The position numbers and the translations under genes were made by a program. 64,000 nucleotides of DNA from positions 3,410,001 through 3,474,000 of the forward strand of contig JBLDXI010000003.1 of assembly GCA_047495785.1 (NCBI GenBank). Direction: 5' to 3'. Numbering within the stretch: position 1 is the first letter of the stretch; each line of letters begins with the position of its first letter. The notes below the pieces were generated by a model that saw nothing but the letters and a program-made list of their open reading frames with translations, was not told where the DNA came from and did not search any database. This document shows positions 43,686 to 54,304 of this stretch, piece by piece. Source of the stretch: Lepidodermella squamata (lineage: Eukaryota; Gastrotricha).

Positions 43686-45581
43686 TTAGTAATTGCCGCG
43701 GTATTGCTTCTTGCCGCCGTGCTGCTGGCCAGCTCCGGAGTAGGAATCGCTGAAACGCTTGGCGCCGCCCTTCTTCTCATGGGCTCCAGATGAGGCGGAT
43801 TGAGCCGACTGCTTGTTGTACGAGCGAGACGAGGCGCTGAAGCTCTTATCCTGGTACTGCTGCTTCTTCGGCTGCTGCTTCTTGGCCGGCGCCTTCTTAG
43901 CCTGCTTCTTAGCCGGCTGCTTCTTGACCTGCTTCTTCGCCTTGGCGTTGTTGTATTCGGAACGGGCGGAGCGAGACGCGTAATGGCCGCTGGCGCTGGC
44001 TTTCCTGTAAGCCGCAGCCGAGTTGCGGTACTTCTTCTCGGCGGCCGAGGCGGACTTCTCGGAGGCGTACGAGGCGTACGAGGCAGAGTGAGCGCGGCGG
44101 TCGTCACGGGTGCGTTCCTTCTTGTCCAACTTCCTGCGAGTCGCAGCCTTGTTGCGGCCAGACGATTCGGCCTAAGGAAAACCAAATAAAAACAATTTAA
44201 ACAAAACAAAACAATCTAGTTCTAATGAGGACATTTCGGGTAATTTTCAACAACTAGAATAATCATTCATTTCCCAAATTGACCCCGGAAATATTCCATA
44301 ACCTCAAGGCTATGAAAACAATTTAACGATGTTGTATCGTGAACCAGTTCACGAGTCAGAACCGGTTGATATCGGCAAAATCATTGATTTGTAAAATCGA
44401 TAATTTAAATCGATATCGATCAAATTTAGCGCTGGAACCCTCACAATTTTTTTCAGATTTTAAAACTTTCGAATTTTTAGGACTTTTTGTTCCGGTAAAA
44501 GAAATTAAAAAAATAGTTTCAACAATTTTAATCTGGAAAGTTTTGAAAATTCTTTCAATTTGGTGGATTTCAATTTTTAATTTTTTAATTGCTTCTAAAT
44601 TGTTCCTTTTCGTTGTATTCTCAATTCGGTTTTTATCCCCGATTAAATTCAAAAAAATATGAATCCTATTTTGGACAAAATCCAAAATTTAACGAAAGAG
44701 CCTCAAATTTAATTTACCAATTTTATTAAGGAGGAATTTTTCATTTTTTATCTTTTTTATCCTATCCTTAATTCGGTTTTTAATATTAGTTAATTAATTT
44801 TAGTTTGATTTAAATAAATAAAACCGACCTTCTTGTACTGATGAGCAGCAGCATCGGCGGCGACCTTGTTGATGCTCTTTTTCTTGGACTTGCTGAAGTG
44901 GATCTTCTTGTAGATTTCAATGGTAATCGAGCGGTCCTTCTCCATCGAAGCATCGACCTTGAGTTCACGGTTGCGGTTCGACTTGCCAGACTTCTTGCCG
45001 CGCTTGTGCTTGTTGCTGGCAGCAGCCTCGGCCGACTCGGAGATCTTCAAATCGAACGAGTGAGACTCCTGCGATTCGCTTTTGCGCGCCTTGCGGCCGC
45101 GGCGTTTCGCGTTCGCCTTCGCGCGACGGCTTTCGTAGGTCGAATTTTTGCGCTTCTTCTCAACAGCCGACGCCGAGTAGGAGGCCTTCTTCTCAGACCG
45201 GCTGCGCTTGTAGTTGCCCGACTTTTTCTTGGGCGCCGATGATTCCTGCTTCTTCGCCTTCTTGCCCTTGCTCTTCTTACCTTTCTTGGACTTCTTAGCC
45301 TTGCTCGGCTTCTTCGCAGCAGATGAAGCAGAGTACTTCTTGTTGCCATTGTTATCGTTATTTTTATTTTCAGTACCAGGCATGCCCGGGAAAATTGGCA
45401 CGTCGATCTTCACAACGGGAATTTGAGCGCCATTGTTGTTGTCGTTCTGGCCATTCTGGTCGCCGGCGTTGTTAACAGCTGGAGAAAAAATTGAGTAAAA
45501 TCCGGAATTTTAAGAGCTTGATATTGGAAAATTACCGACGCAAAACGCGGCAATGACAGCCAAAGCCAAAATAATCCTCAT
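43686..45581 (-). CDS. Secreted Lys/Ser/Ala-rich protein, divergent DKGH-family relative
   Basis: Exons 45536-45581, 44829-45478 and 43686-44171 encode 393 residues. The signal exon is MRIILALAVIAAFCV in phase 1. After an Asn-rich start (NAGDQNGQNDNNNGAQ) comes a Lys/Ser region, then a family-like segment: AAASNKHKRGKKSGK, DRSITIEIYKKIHFSKSKKK and RRAHSASYASY. These fall in the same order as the core of the group-I proteins, but the DKGH tetrapeptide itself is not kept. The end is Gln/Lys/Ser-rich with Tyr. The second intron is 657 bp, holds a partial dispersed repeat (about 44365-44430) and uses a weak donor (GTCGGT). It is divergent to the gene at 46097, sharing a 515-bp spacer. Confidence 0.85.
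44365..44430 (+). repeat. Dispersed fold-back repeat fragment inside an intron
   Basis: Contains TGATATCGGCAAAATCATTG and AATCGATATCGATC, then AAATTTAGCGCTGGAACCCTC, the arm sequence also found at the ends of 23940-24420. It lies within intron 2 of the gene at 43686-45581. Confidence 0.65.
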
Positions 45582-46096
45582 CTTTCAGATAAATATGATG
45601 AGACTGAAATTAAATTAAAAAAAATTGAAATGAAATACCTTCTTATTTCGAATTAGTTATTCCTGAATAATGATTTTTTGTAGTAAAATCAAGCGTTTTT
45701 ATTAGTGAGCCAGTGACGGTGTTGCGTCACCGGGCTGCGATCGGTTTTTCTCTCACGAGTCGCGCGAATGTTGAAATTTTTCAGTCGAAACGCGTGCTTT
45801 TGCAAAATTGTTTTTCAAGGCTAAGTAAATGCGTTGTTTCATTCATTAGGTGATCACATGGACACGTGGCGGCTAATGGTCTAGAGATACAATAACACAG
45901 GTTGACCTATTTTATTTTAGGGAAATTTGAACCGGTTTCGGAAATTAATTCAACTCACAATTGTCGCAGACAGTTTTTATTTCAAATAAATTAAAAATTA
46001 TTTCAATTTTATTTAGATTTTAGATGCTCTTCATTAGTTAGTCCTCGACTTTGATTTTTATTCCTCTCCTTTATTTTCTTGTTAGATATCGGAATA
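45582..46096. promoter_or_regulatory. Shared bidirectional promoter region
   Basis: This 515-bp spacer separates two divergently transcribed family members (starts at 45581 minus and 46097 plus). It contains TGACGCAA on the minus strand (45722-45729), a CACGTG E-box at 45863-45868 and an AATAAAAAC box near 45695. Co-expression of the pair is inferred. Confidence 0.5.
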
Positions 46097-47191
46097 ATGA
46101 AGGCAATTTTAGCTATCACCGTTGCCATTTTGCTGGCTTCGGCCGGTGAGTTGTCATTTTACGCTTGATTTATCTGATTTTATTCCGTTCCAGTCTTCGC
46201 CGGAGGAGCAAGGAAAGGCGGTAACAGAGGTCGCAAGTTGTCATACTCAGCATCAGTCGACAAACGCGACACCTACGACCGCAAATCCGCCTCAGCTGCA
46301 GCTGAATTCGGTGCCGTCGACTACGCCTCGGCCGACGCTTCCCACAACAAGAAGACTAGCGACAAGCGAAAACTGATCAAGAACCGATCGGCCAACCGCG
46401 AACGCGCCTCGGCCAGCTACGCCTCGGCTGGCAAGCGCGACTCAGTCTATGAACAGAAGAAATCCAAGGCTGGCAGCAAGCGTCGTGGCCGCAAGTTCCG
46501 CGCCAGTGGTTCTGGAGCTGTCCAGCAATTCGGCAAGGCGTCCTACAACTCTGGCGCAGCTGCTGCTGCCCAGAAGCACAAGCGAGGCAAGACATTCGGT
46601 AAATCACACACGCAACGCAAGGCTGGTTTCACCAAGGACGAGGACCATGACAAGACTGGAGACGAGGTTGAGTTCAAGAAGAAGGGCTTCGCCGACAAGG
46701 GCCACAATAAGGAAAACAAGTTCAGCGAAGAAAAGACGACCAAGACCTTCGGAGAAGCCAACTCCGATGCTGCTGCCACCACTGCTACCCGCAAAAAGAC
46801 TGGAAAGAAGGCCGGCGGCAAGAAGGCCCGCAAGGCTCAATCTGCGGCCTATGCGTCCTTCGACTCGACTGCCGCTGCCGCCGCTGCCTCGAAGAGCGCG
46901 AAGCGCAACAAGGCCCACAAACGCCGTGCCTCGGCCTCCGCAGCCCGTGCCTCGCAAAATGCCCATGACTTCAAGGCTAGCAACAAGAAGACCGCCGTCT
47001 CCGACTCTGCCCATGCCCGCAAGGCTGGAGCTAAGAAGTCGAAAAAGCACGCGAAAGCTAATGCTTCCCGTGGCACGAAGAAGTCGAGAAAGTCGGAAAA
47101 TGCTCGCATTAATACTGTTCCTGCCAAGAAAAAAGTTGCCCATTCTTTCGATAGCGTCGCCTCGGAGCTAAGCAACTCAAGTGATTTTTGA
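46097..47191 (+). CDS. 348-residue secreted Lys/Ser/Ala-rich DKGH-family protein, group I
   Basis: Exons 46097-46145 and 46194-47191 encode 348 residues. The signal exon is MKAILAITVAILLASA in phase 1. The mature chain is built of degenerate modules of about 40 residues: a Tyr-Ala-Ser patch, a Lys/Arg-rich patch, then Ser/Ala. Landmarks in order are SASVDKRDTYDRKSAS, ADASHNKKTSDKRK, SKAGSKRRGRKFRAS, AAAAAQKHKRGKTFGK, VEFKKKGFADKGHNKENKFS, AATTATRKKTGKKAGG and HKRRASASAARAS. There is no cysteine. It is nearly identical to the core of the protein encoded at 39785-42391 and close to that at 54305. Strong G/C-ending codons suggest abundant expression. A poly(A) signal is at 47271. I know of no described domain that fits. 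Confidence 0.9.
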
Positions 47192-47445
47192 ACGAATCAG
47201 CAAAAATGAGTCATATTTATTTGATGAATTGTCGCATGATTTTTCGGACATTTAATATTAACAATTCTGCAATAAAAACTATTTATCATTGCCGATTCCA
47301 CTCAAAGACGTTTTTTCAATGATGAAATCACCTGTAATTACGATGGCTGAGTTCGGCGGTTTTGATCACGGCGACAATTAGCAATAAAAGCTTGTCTGAA
47401 TTTACGAGCTCATTCATTTTGATCCAACAAAGAACAGACCTAAAA

Positions 47446-47750
47446 TACCGTAGTGCCCGAAATGTTGGGCCTGTCCTTAATTTTGTTCGAAACAAGTCGA
47501 AACCCTGTCTTATATTTGAGGCCTGACCTTTATTATTTCGAGGAGAAGGCGATCATGAGGCGTAGTAGAATCCGAATTCCTTTAAACTATTTCTCAATTG
47601 ATCAAAATCTATCATAAAATGATGACACACGCGTGGGCGACCTGACTATTACTTGAGGCCTGACCGTTATTATTTAGAATGACCCTTGGACCCCGCCGTC
47701 TTTTATTTGAGGCGACTTTTATACGAGAGTAACTTTCGGGCAGTACGGTA
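47446..47750. mobile_element. TA-flanked MITE, CCGTA family, copy 2
   Basis: The end TACCGTAGTGCCCGAAA (47446-47462) is complementary with one mismatch to 47734-47750. The interior repeats GGCCTGACCTTTATTATTT-type motifs, the same style as the element at 24453, so the two belong to one family with lengths of 305 and about 457 bp. Confidence 0.75.
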
Positions 47751-48419
47751 TAGGCAATCCGCTTCGACGTCGCAGAGCACCGTAGGTATAATATCACTGA
47801 CATTATTAGCCCATTTCGGTTAATTGGGTAAAATCCATAGAAATCTCAACGGGTAAAATCAGACGTTTTTTTGCAGAACATTATCCGTATCTTTCTAGCT
47901 TCTGGATTGTCCGAAACTCAAGTAGGTAATTAGATCCCACTTTTCATGCAAAGGTTCAAGTAGTGACTTTTCGATTTTCGATTTGGGAAACTTGACCCCT
48001 CTGCTAAATAAAACATTTCCAAAATTAATTAACGCTATAATGTTCCACATGCTTCAACCGTAATTAGAATAGCTTCATTTCTGCGAACTAGAGTACATTT
48101 CAAGATCCAACATTCAAAAAGAGCGGACCAACGGACTTTTCCAATAATCATTTCCTTAAGATTTAGTCGTTTCGGCTCACTCGGAAAAAAGGTTTTTCAC
48201 CAGTTGAAATTGCGGCTATTTTATAGATTTCACGTTTTAGAACCTGAATTCACCTGATCGGGGCAAATTTGTTAAAAATGAAAATATTTCCAATTTCTTC
48301 AAGCGTGATGTGTTGTTTACAATCAGTAAATCAAATCGCGTGATCAACCTTGATGAAAAACATGCTTTCCACGCCGTTTTCCACACCGGAATCGCGTGCT
48401 CGCTCGGTAGTTTTCCCGG

Positions 48420-48451
48420 TTGCGCAACACGTCGATTGATTGGATATAAAA
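48420..48451 (+). promoter_or_regulatory. C/EBP-like site and TATA box
   Basis: TTGCGCAA at 48420-48427, followed directly by CACG, and TATAAAA at 48445-48451. The TATA box is 88 bp before the start codon of the SASASV-repeat gene. Confidence 0.55.
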
Positions 48452-48532
48452 CCAACCCGGAATCAAGACCAATATCATCAAGTTTTAATATTTCTATATT
48501 TATTATTCAATTAAAACATATCTATTCCTAAA

Positions 48533-49854
48533 ATGCGTTTCGCTCTCGTAGCAGCAGTCGCTGCCCTGTATTGCGTTGGTAGGTCTATAAATTTTCAATT
48601 ATAGCCAGTGATTTAATTTTTTGGATTCGATTTTCAGCCGCCATCTCTGCTGATGCCTCGGCTTCAGTTGACAAGAAATCGGCGTCTGCCTCGGCTGGCA
48701 TTGACAACGTCAAGAAGACTGGTCTGACCTTCATCCACGGCAAGCGCGGTGGTCGTCGCGGTGGTAACGGTGCCTCAGCCTCTGTCAACAAGAACTCTGC
48801 CTCCGCCTCGGCTGGCGACAAGCGTGGCAAGCGCGGATTCTTTGGTCGCCGTCGTCGCGGCAACTTCGCTTCTGCCTCAGTTGACAAGAATTCCGCCTCT
48901 GCTTCAGCTGGCAATGGTGGCCGCCGTGGCGGTCGCTTCTTCGGCCACAAGGGCCGTCGCGGCAACTTCGCCTCAGCCTCAGTTAACAAGAACTCCGCCT
49001 CCGCTTCGGCTGGCAACGGTGGTCGCCGTCATGGTCGTTTCTTCGGCCACAAGGGTCGTCGTGGTGGCAACTTCGCCTCGGCTTCAGTCAACAAGAACTC
49101 CGCCTCCGCTTCGGCTGGCTCCAACAAGGGCCGCAGGGGCCACAAGGGCTTCGGCCGTCGCCACCACGCTGGTCGCTACTTCGGCCACGGTCGCCGCCGT
49201 GGAGGAAACTTCGCCTCTGCCTCGGTCAACAAGCGCTCCGCCTCGGCTGCTGCCGGCAAGTTCCGCGGCCGCCGTGGTCATCATGGCAAGTTCTTCGGCC
49301 GTCGTCACGGTGGTCGTCGTGGTGGCAACTTTGCTTCCGCCTCTGTAAACAAGCGTTCCGCCTCTGCTGCCGCTGGCAACTTCCGCGGCCGTCGTGGTCA
49401 CGGATACTACTTCGGACGCCGTCATGGCGGTCGTCGCGGCGGCAACTTCGCCTCGGCTTCGGTTAACAAGAACTCTGCTTCGGCTTCTGCTGGCAACTTC
49501 CGTGGCCGCCGTGGTCACCATGGCAAGTTCTTCGGTCGTCGTCACGGTGGTCGTCGTGGAAGCTTCGCCTCAGCCTCCGTCAACAAACGCTCTGCCTCTG
49601 CTGCCGCTGGAAACTTCCGTGGCCGTCGCGGTCACTTCGGACGCGGTCGTCGCGGTAACTTCGCCTCTGCCTCGGTTAACAAGCGATCTGCCTCTGCCTC
49701 GGCTGGCAATGGCCGCCGTGGTGGTCGCTTCTTCGGCCACAAGGGTCGTCGTGGCAACTTCGCCTCGGCTTCAGTCAACAAGAACTCCGCCTCTGCCTCG
49801 GCTGGCTCCAACGGCAAGCGCGGTGGATTCAAGCACGGTCGCCGTCACTTCTAA
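48533..49854 (+). CDS. Secreted Gly/Arg/His-rich protein with eleven SASASV repeats
   Basis: Exons 48533-48578 and 48638-49854 encode 420 residues. The signal exon MRFALVAAVAALYCV is in phase 1. The whole mature protein is eleven tandem units of 30-46 residues. Each has an invariant half, ASASVNK(N/R)SASA(S/A)AG, and a variable Gly/Arg/His/Phe half such as FRGRRGHHGKFFGRRHGG. There are no cysteines and almost no acidic residues, so the net charge is very high. Alternating soft Ala/Ser and Gly/Arg blocks resemble silk-like or adhesive block copolymers, or histidine-rich metal-binding matrix proteins. No family is recognised. Unit number may vary between alleles. A poly(A) signal AATAAA is at 49975. 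Confidence 0.9.
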
Positions 49855-51104
49855 TTAACTCAAATCAAAATCTGTAGTTATTTATCGAGTGAAAACTGTA
49901 TTAGCAATTTGATGATCTGAGATGAATTTTTTTCGAATTCTTTATTTTCCGAAGATCTGAAATAGTGGCGAGTTAATAAAACCTAAGAATCATGTACTAC
50001 ATTGAGTTTTCTTGCGAAGTGCCAACAATGTTACACAAGCAATCTCGGTTGAGAATTGAGAAAATTACGCAAGTTGCCGATTTTGATTTTTCAAAAGGCA
50101 ACACTCACCGTCGAGCTGCCTGCGGATACCACAGGATTAAAATAATGTTGGTTATTGGTAGGCTCAAAGTGAATAAGTATAATTTATAATTTTCGTTCAT
50201 CAGCATCTGCTTGAAAACAGGCGACTGGCTAGCCAGAATCAAACGATGGGCCTGAATTACCTCGCCCCCGATAGCAAAAGCCACGTCGCAATCGATGCTT
50301 CGAGTGAACATCCATTTGCTGTACAAATGCTTTGCGGTGGTCTATTGACGTGATTTTACTCGAACCCTCATTCATTTCGATTTTTCGTGTTGGAGGGCCA
50401 CTGAACCTACTTGATTTGAATTCCCAAGGTGGCGTGGCCATGGGTATAAAATACTGCTTTTGTTATCTACCTGAGGTTTGTTCAAAAACGTTGGACACAA
50501 ACTTAAAAAGTCAAACCAACTGGCAGAACAATTTTTTTCTCATACAAAGTTGGTAAGGGTGTTCGTCAAGAAGCATGGCTACGAAGCGTTTTGTTGGTAG
50601 TAAAATTTAGCTTGAACTGGAGTATTGGCGGTAAAATTACTCATATAAAAAAGCTCTTTAATCGCTTTTTACTTATCACCCGTGACATTGAAACGGATGT
50701 AAACAAGCCTAAATCCGAGTTATTCAACGACGCTAACGATATGGATCAATCAGATCGCGTATGAGAGTTCCAAGCTAATGAACCTTTTTCTATCATGTTT
50801 CGATTTGCTATTAATTGCTTTTATTACTTATATCTGACGCATGTTCGTAAAATTCGAGGGAGAAATTAGTTGAAATTAGTCGAATAAAACCCAGCCAAGT
50901 GGTTTTTAGTCTCAAGTACCGTAACGGTGGTCTAATTTGGACAATCCGCCTTCGTTCAGCTCCTGGGGTTCAGTTCGTTGCAACGATTGACTACTTGTTG
51001 GAATACAATTGCTCATGAAAGCAAAGGACTAGCTATTTTCATTGCGTAATCATCACAGCGTGAGAAACTTATTAGATAGTTTTGGTTAGTCAGCGTTAAA
51101 CGGA
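49855..51104. other. Intergenic region holding a broken BTB copy
   Basis: Apart from the pseudogene at 50190-50378, the stretch 50450-51100 holds no gene or clear repeat. Transcripts from both sides end near here. Confidence 0.5.
50190..50378 (-). pseudogene. Frameshifted fragment of the BTB gene
   Basis: The minus strand here matches the first exon of the BTB gene at 52220-52615 over about 185 bp (HRKAFVQQM, then DCDVAFAIGGEVIQAHRLIL and SPVFKQMLMNEN). A 5-bp deletion relative to the intact gene near 50310 shifts the frame between the two parts. The homology stops at MLMNENYK, after which the frame runs into unrelated residues. The rest of the BTB domain, the BACK domain and later exons are missing. 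It is a dead partial duplicate lying about 2 kb downstream of its parent in the same orientation. Confidence 0.8.
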
Positions 51105-52615
51105 TCACGAATATCTCCTCTCAGAGAGAAGGATTTCAACTTTTCCATTGGGTCGATCTTCCTCGAGTCGAAAAGCAGAGTTAGGATACTTCTGGATAGA
51201 TTTTTCGAACAGCTGTTTTTTGTTCATAGACGCTGGACACTCGAACTTGGAAAGGCGCAGCCTCATCTTATCACTTACTTCGCGGAAAACCGTGATTTTC
51301 ACTAGTATGAGGAAGCAAAATGATGAGAAATTTGCTATTGGATGTGGGAAATTTACCAAATTTCAACTTTTGAGGTTTGAAAACAATCAACTGTCGTCCG
51401 ACCTGCGTTGCCAGGCTGTAACCCAATGTTGTCCAAACTGAGCCATTCATGGACGTTCCGATCATGTAATCAATGCTTTCATTGTCGTATATCGATTCCT
51501 CTGCGTTCCCGAAGAGACGAAATCGCATTGAGTCAACAACACAAGGTTCAGCTAACTGAACAATGAGAGAACCATTCGGCTTGAACATGCGGCAATTGCC
51601 AAAGAATCCCAGAATCGAAGATGATCGCAATGTCAAGTCATCACCAGGAAAATCGCAAAGCAGTGTTATTGGATGGCGGAAGTCGTCGCTACTAACAGTT
51701 GCTCCGTTCTCAACTGTTGCCATATTGGTTGTTGCCAAGGCTGAGTTACGAGGTTGTCTGCCGCTGTTGTCGTCCGGCGTCTTACCTAAAGCGTTGAAAT
51801 CGATTCCACTTTCGCCAAGCATTTTGCACAAAGCTCCCATTTCGGCGAATGAAATTCTACCAGGCGGCGGCATGACGACGTACTCAAGCCGAACCTTTTC
51901 GAGGATTTTCGACAGATTCACTTTTGGATTGGCTTCATGCCAGTTTTTCAGAGCCATCAAAACTTCCAGTTCCGGCACGAAGAGGCCGTCCAAATCGAAA
52001 AGGTAGATTATGGCTTGTTCAGATAATCTTTTGAAGTTGGGGTCTTTCAGAATTTCTTCAGAGTGTAAGCACGCGAAGGTGGCGCATGATTCTAAAATTT
52101 CAGCATCGTCCAAAAACAGCGCCGCTAATAACAAGTCGTAGAATAATTTCATGTTCACGCTGGCCTATAGAAATTCAATCGGTTAGCCTCAACAGCTCAG
52201 CAAATAAGCAAATTTTTACCTGGAAAATTTGTTTCAACTCGCCCATTAAAGCGTCCACTTGATATTCATGCGCAATTTTGAGAATTTCGACGCTTTCTGC
52301 CGGCGACAGTTCGTCAAACGAAATAAAACCAGTGTAGAAATACTGAACGAATGCTTTGAAAGCTGGGGCTGTCTTGCCAGGCAAGTCGATTGGCTTATCT
52401 ATCGTCGATCGTGCCTCGCGGAAATTTTCGTTCATCAGCATCTGCTTGAAAACAGGCGACTGGCTAGCCAAGATGACACGGTGGGCCTGAATGACTTGGC
52501 CCTCGACAGCAAAAGCCACGTCGCAATCGATGCTTTGAGTGAACATCGATTCCATGTGCTGTACAAACGCTTTCCTGTGGTCTATTGTCTTGAGCCCAGT
52601 AGAAGCCTCGGCCAT
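51105..52615 (-). CDS. BTB-BACK domain protein (BTBD9-like)
   Basis: Three exons (52220-52615, 51357-52164, 51105-51301) encode 466 residues; the introns are 55 bp each. Residues 1-130 are a BTB/POZ domain (DCDVAFAVEGQVIQAHRVIL, then MLMNENFREA and VQYFYTGFISF). A BACK domain follows (LEVLMALKNWHEANP). The C-terminal 200 residues contain SIDYMIGTSMNGSVWTTLGY and FGNAEESIYD, like the discoidin-type (F5/8C) fold of BTBD9. Such proteins usually act as homodimeric adaptors, often for cullin-3 ubiquitin ligases. It is a cytosolic, ordinary globular protein with no signal peptide, unlike the surrounding cluster. BTBD9 itself is longer, with two C-terminal repeats; only one is clear here. Confidence 0.88.
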
Positions 52616-54304
52616 TTTTATACTTGTTGCTTATTTAATATATAATTCAATGTATGTAATGAATTGACTGGGTGATATTTCAGAAGCAACAGCAAAAAAT
52701 AAGGTCGCGCGTGGTTTGATGAAAAGTAGTAAAATATGAATCATTAATATATGAATCATGATAATGTTGGTTATAATGACTACACACTATAGCCTACCTG
52801 GTCCACCATAAGACGTAATTATGCCCAAATTATTTTTATTTTTATTTTATATTTTATTTTTCAAAAAAATGTATACCAAAAATCCTCGTTCAATTCTCGA
52901 TCGATTGGTCAAAACCCGGTCGACGACCGATAAAATCAATCGATTCTGTGGGGCTTGAAGTGATCTTGACCAAGTGGGGTAACTTGGCCGGTGCGTGGGG
53001 TAACCTGGCCGCATGGCTATTTGACTTGGCGATGAACCATCTGTCAGAAATTAGGACGATGATTCATCACGCCCTCTCATTTTAGTGCGCATTTCGCACG
53101 TTAAAAATCGGCCAAGTTACCCCACACAATTTAGGCAATTAGGTACTGCTCACGATTGCGACATCAGTTTTCCGAGTTCATAATTTAAAAGATGAGGAAT
53201 CTTCCTGTGAAGTTGGCGTTTTCCTCCGATCCCAGCAGACTTCCTTGTTATATAAGTGCTCGAAATCTCAGCGCCTAAAATTAACGAGTTGGTACTGACT
53301 TTTCTTGTCATTTACAAAACGATATTCAAACTAGGTAAAAAGGTAGTGGTAGCTCAGCGGTGGCAAGGAATGTTCCTATGAAAAAAATTCGTGAAGCAAG
53401 TTTTTCTCGATATTAAATCACCATCGATATTGTACGGCCAAGTTACAAATTACCCCACACCACGGTATATACTGAGCATGATTTCCTAAAAGGAATCTCG
53501 GGCTAGAAAATAAAAGTGCAGCCGCAGTATAATGGTATTCAGAGTGCCGTGAAAGTTTCAGATCCGTTTCTTTGCCCGTGAACTTATTTTATCATTTTTT
53601 GACACTGGATAACAAGCGCCATGCCATTCCAATATGAAACAAGTGCAATTGATTTTCTAAATTTGTAGCGATAAATTAGTTCGATTTACCAGCCGCTCCC
53701 TAACCCACCACCCACGATTCACTTGGTTCTCAGGACTTTCTGTCACATTTCCGCTCGCATTCTATTATTTCTACTCAAAATTTCCTTATAATTTTGGAGC
53801 CCATTTTCGTGAAAAAAACTAAGTCATTTTTTAGAAGCAAAGTAGATAGACGTTTTTCTAGCGTATACACCCGGGCAGAATTACCTGCGTTGACCTGATT
53901 GCAGTACACTTCGCTTTACAATTCGCTTTACCCTATAATGTAAAATCGTGTCGAAACAAAAAAATGAAAGCTGGGCACAAGAATCACTAACAACTCTGCC
54001 TTCATTAGTAACTGCTGACACCATCGAACCTACGTAGTAAACCGAGGCAGAAATCCCCGAGGCAGAATTCGGCTGCTTACTGCGGGGTAGTAACGGAGGG
54101 TGGAATAATTAAATACGGTTTTCATCAGAGTAAAATCGTCTGTATTGCAACCGACAAAAAAACGAAATGTTCGCAAAAGCAAAAATATTTATTTTCCAAA
54201 ACCGTTGAATGTTATCACTCAATAGAGGATACCAATTTTCGGCAAGTTTTATTGCCAAATCATACTTGAAAGTTTTCAAAAATAGCTGATTTATCGGATA
54301 ACAT
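52616..54304. other. Intergenic region with inverted GTGGGGTAA motifs
   Basis: The repeat at about 52974-53466 is described separately. The remainder is AT-rich and no gene was found. A tRNA-like A box at 53347 was rejected. Confidence 0.5.
52974..53466. repeat. Probable MITE with GTGGGGTAACTTGGCC repeats
   Basis: GTGGGGTAACTTGGCC occurs at 52974-52989, nearly again at 52995-53010, and inverted at 53110-53125 and, split, at 53437-53458. The right end, CCACACCACGGTA, recalls the CCGTA-type termini. The left terminus is not certain. Confidence 0.45.

Larger units (their letters stand above)
47192..48532. other. Intergenic region with CCGTA-family MITE
   Basis: The transposon at 47446-47750 is the only repeat. 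The promoter of the SASASV-repeat gene takes up the last 120 bp. No gene was seen in 47750-48400. Confidence 0.55.

Noticed and set aside
53341-53400. tRNA-like A box (TAGCTCAGCGGTGG)
   Set aside because: No matching D-stem partner, no B box and no acceptor-stem complement are found within 90 bp.
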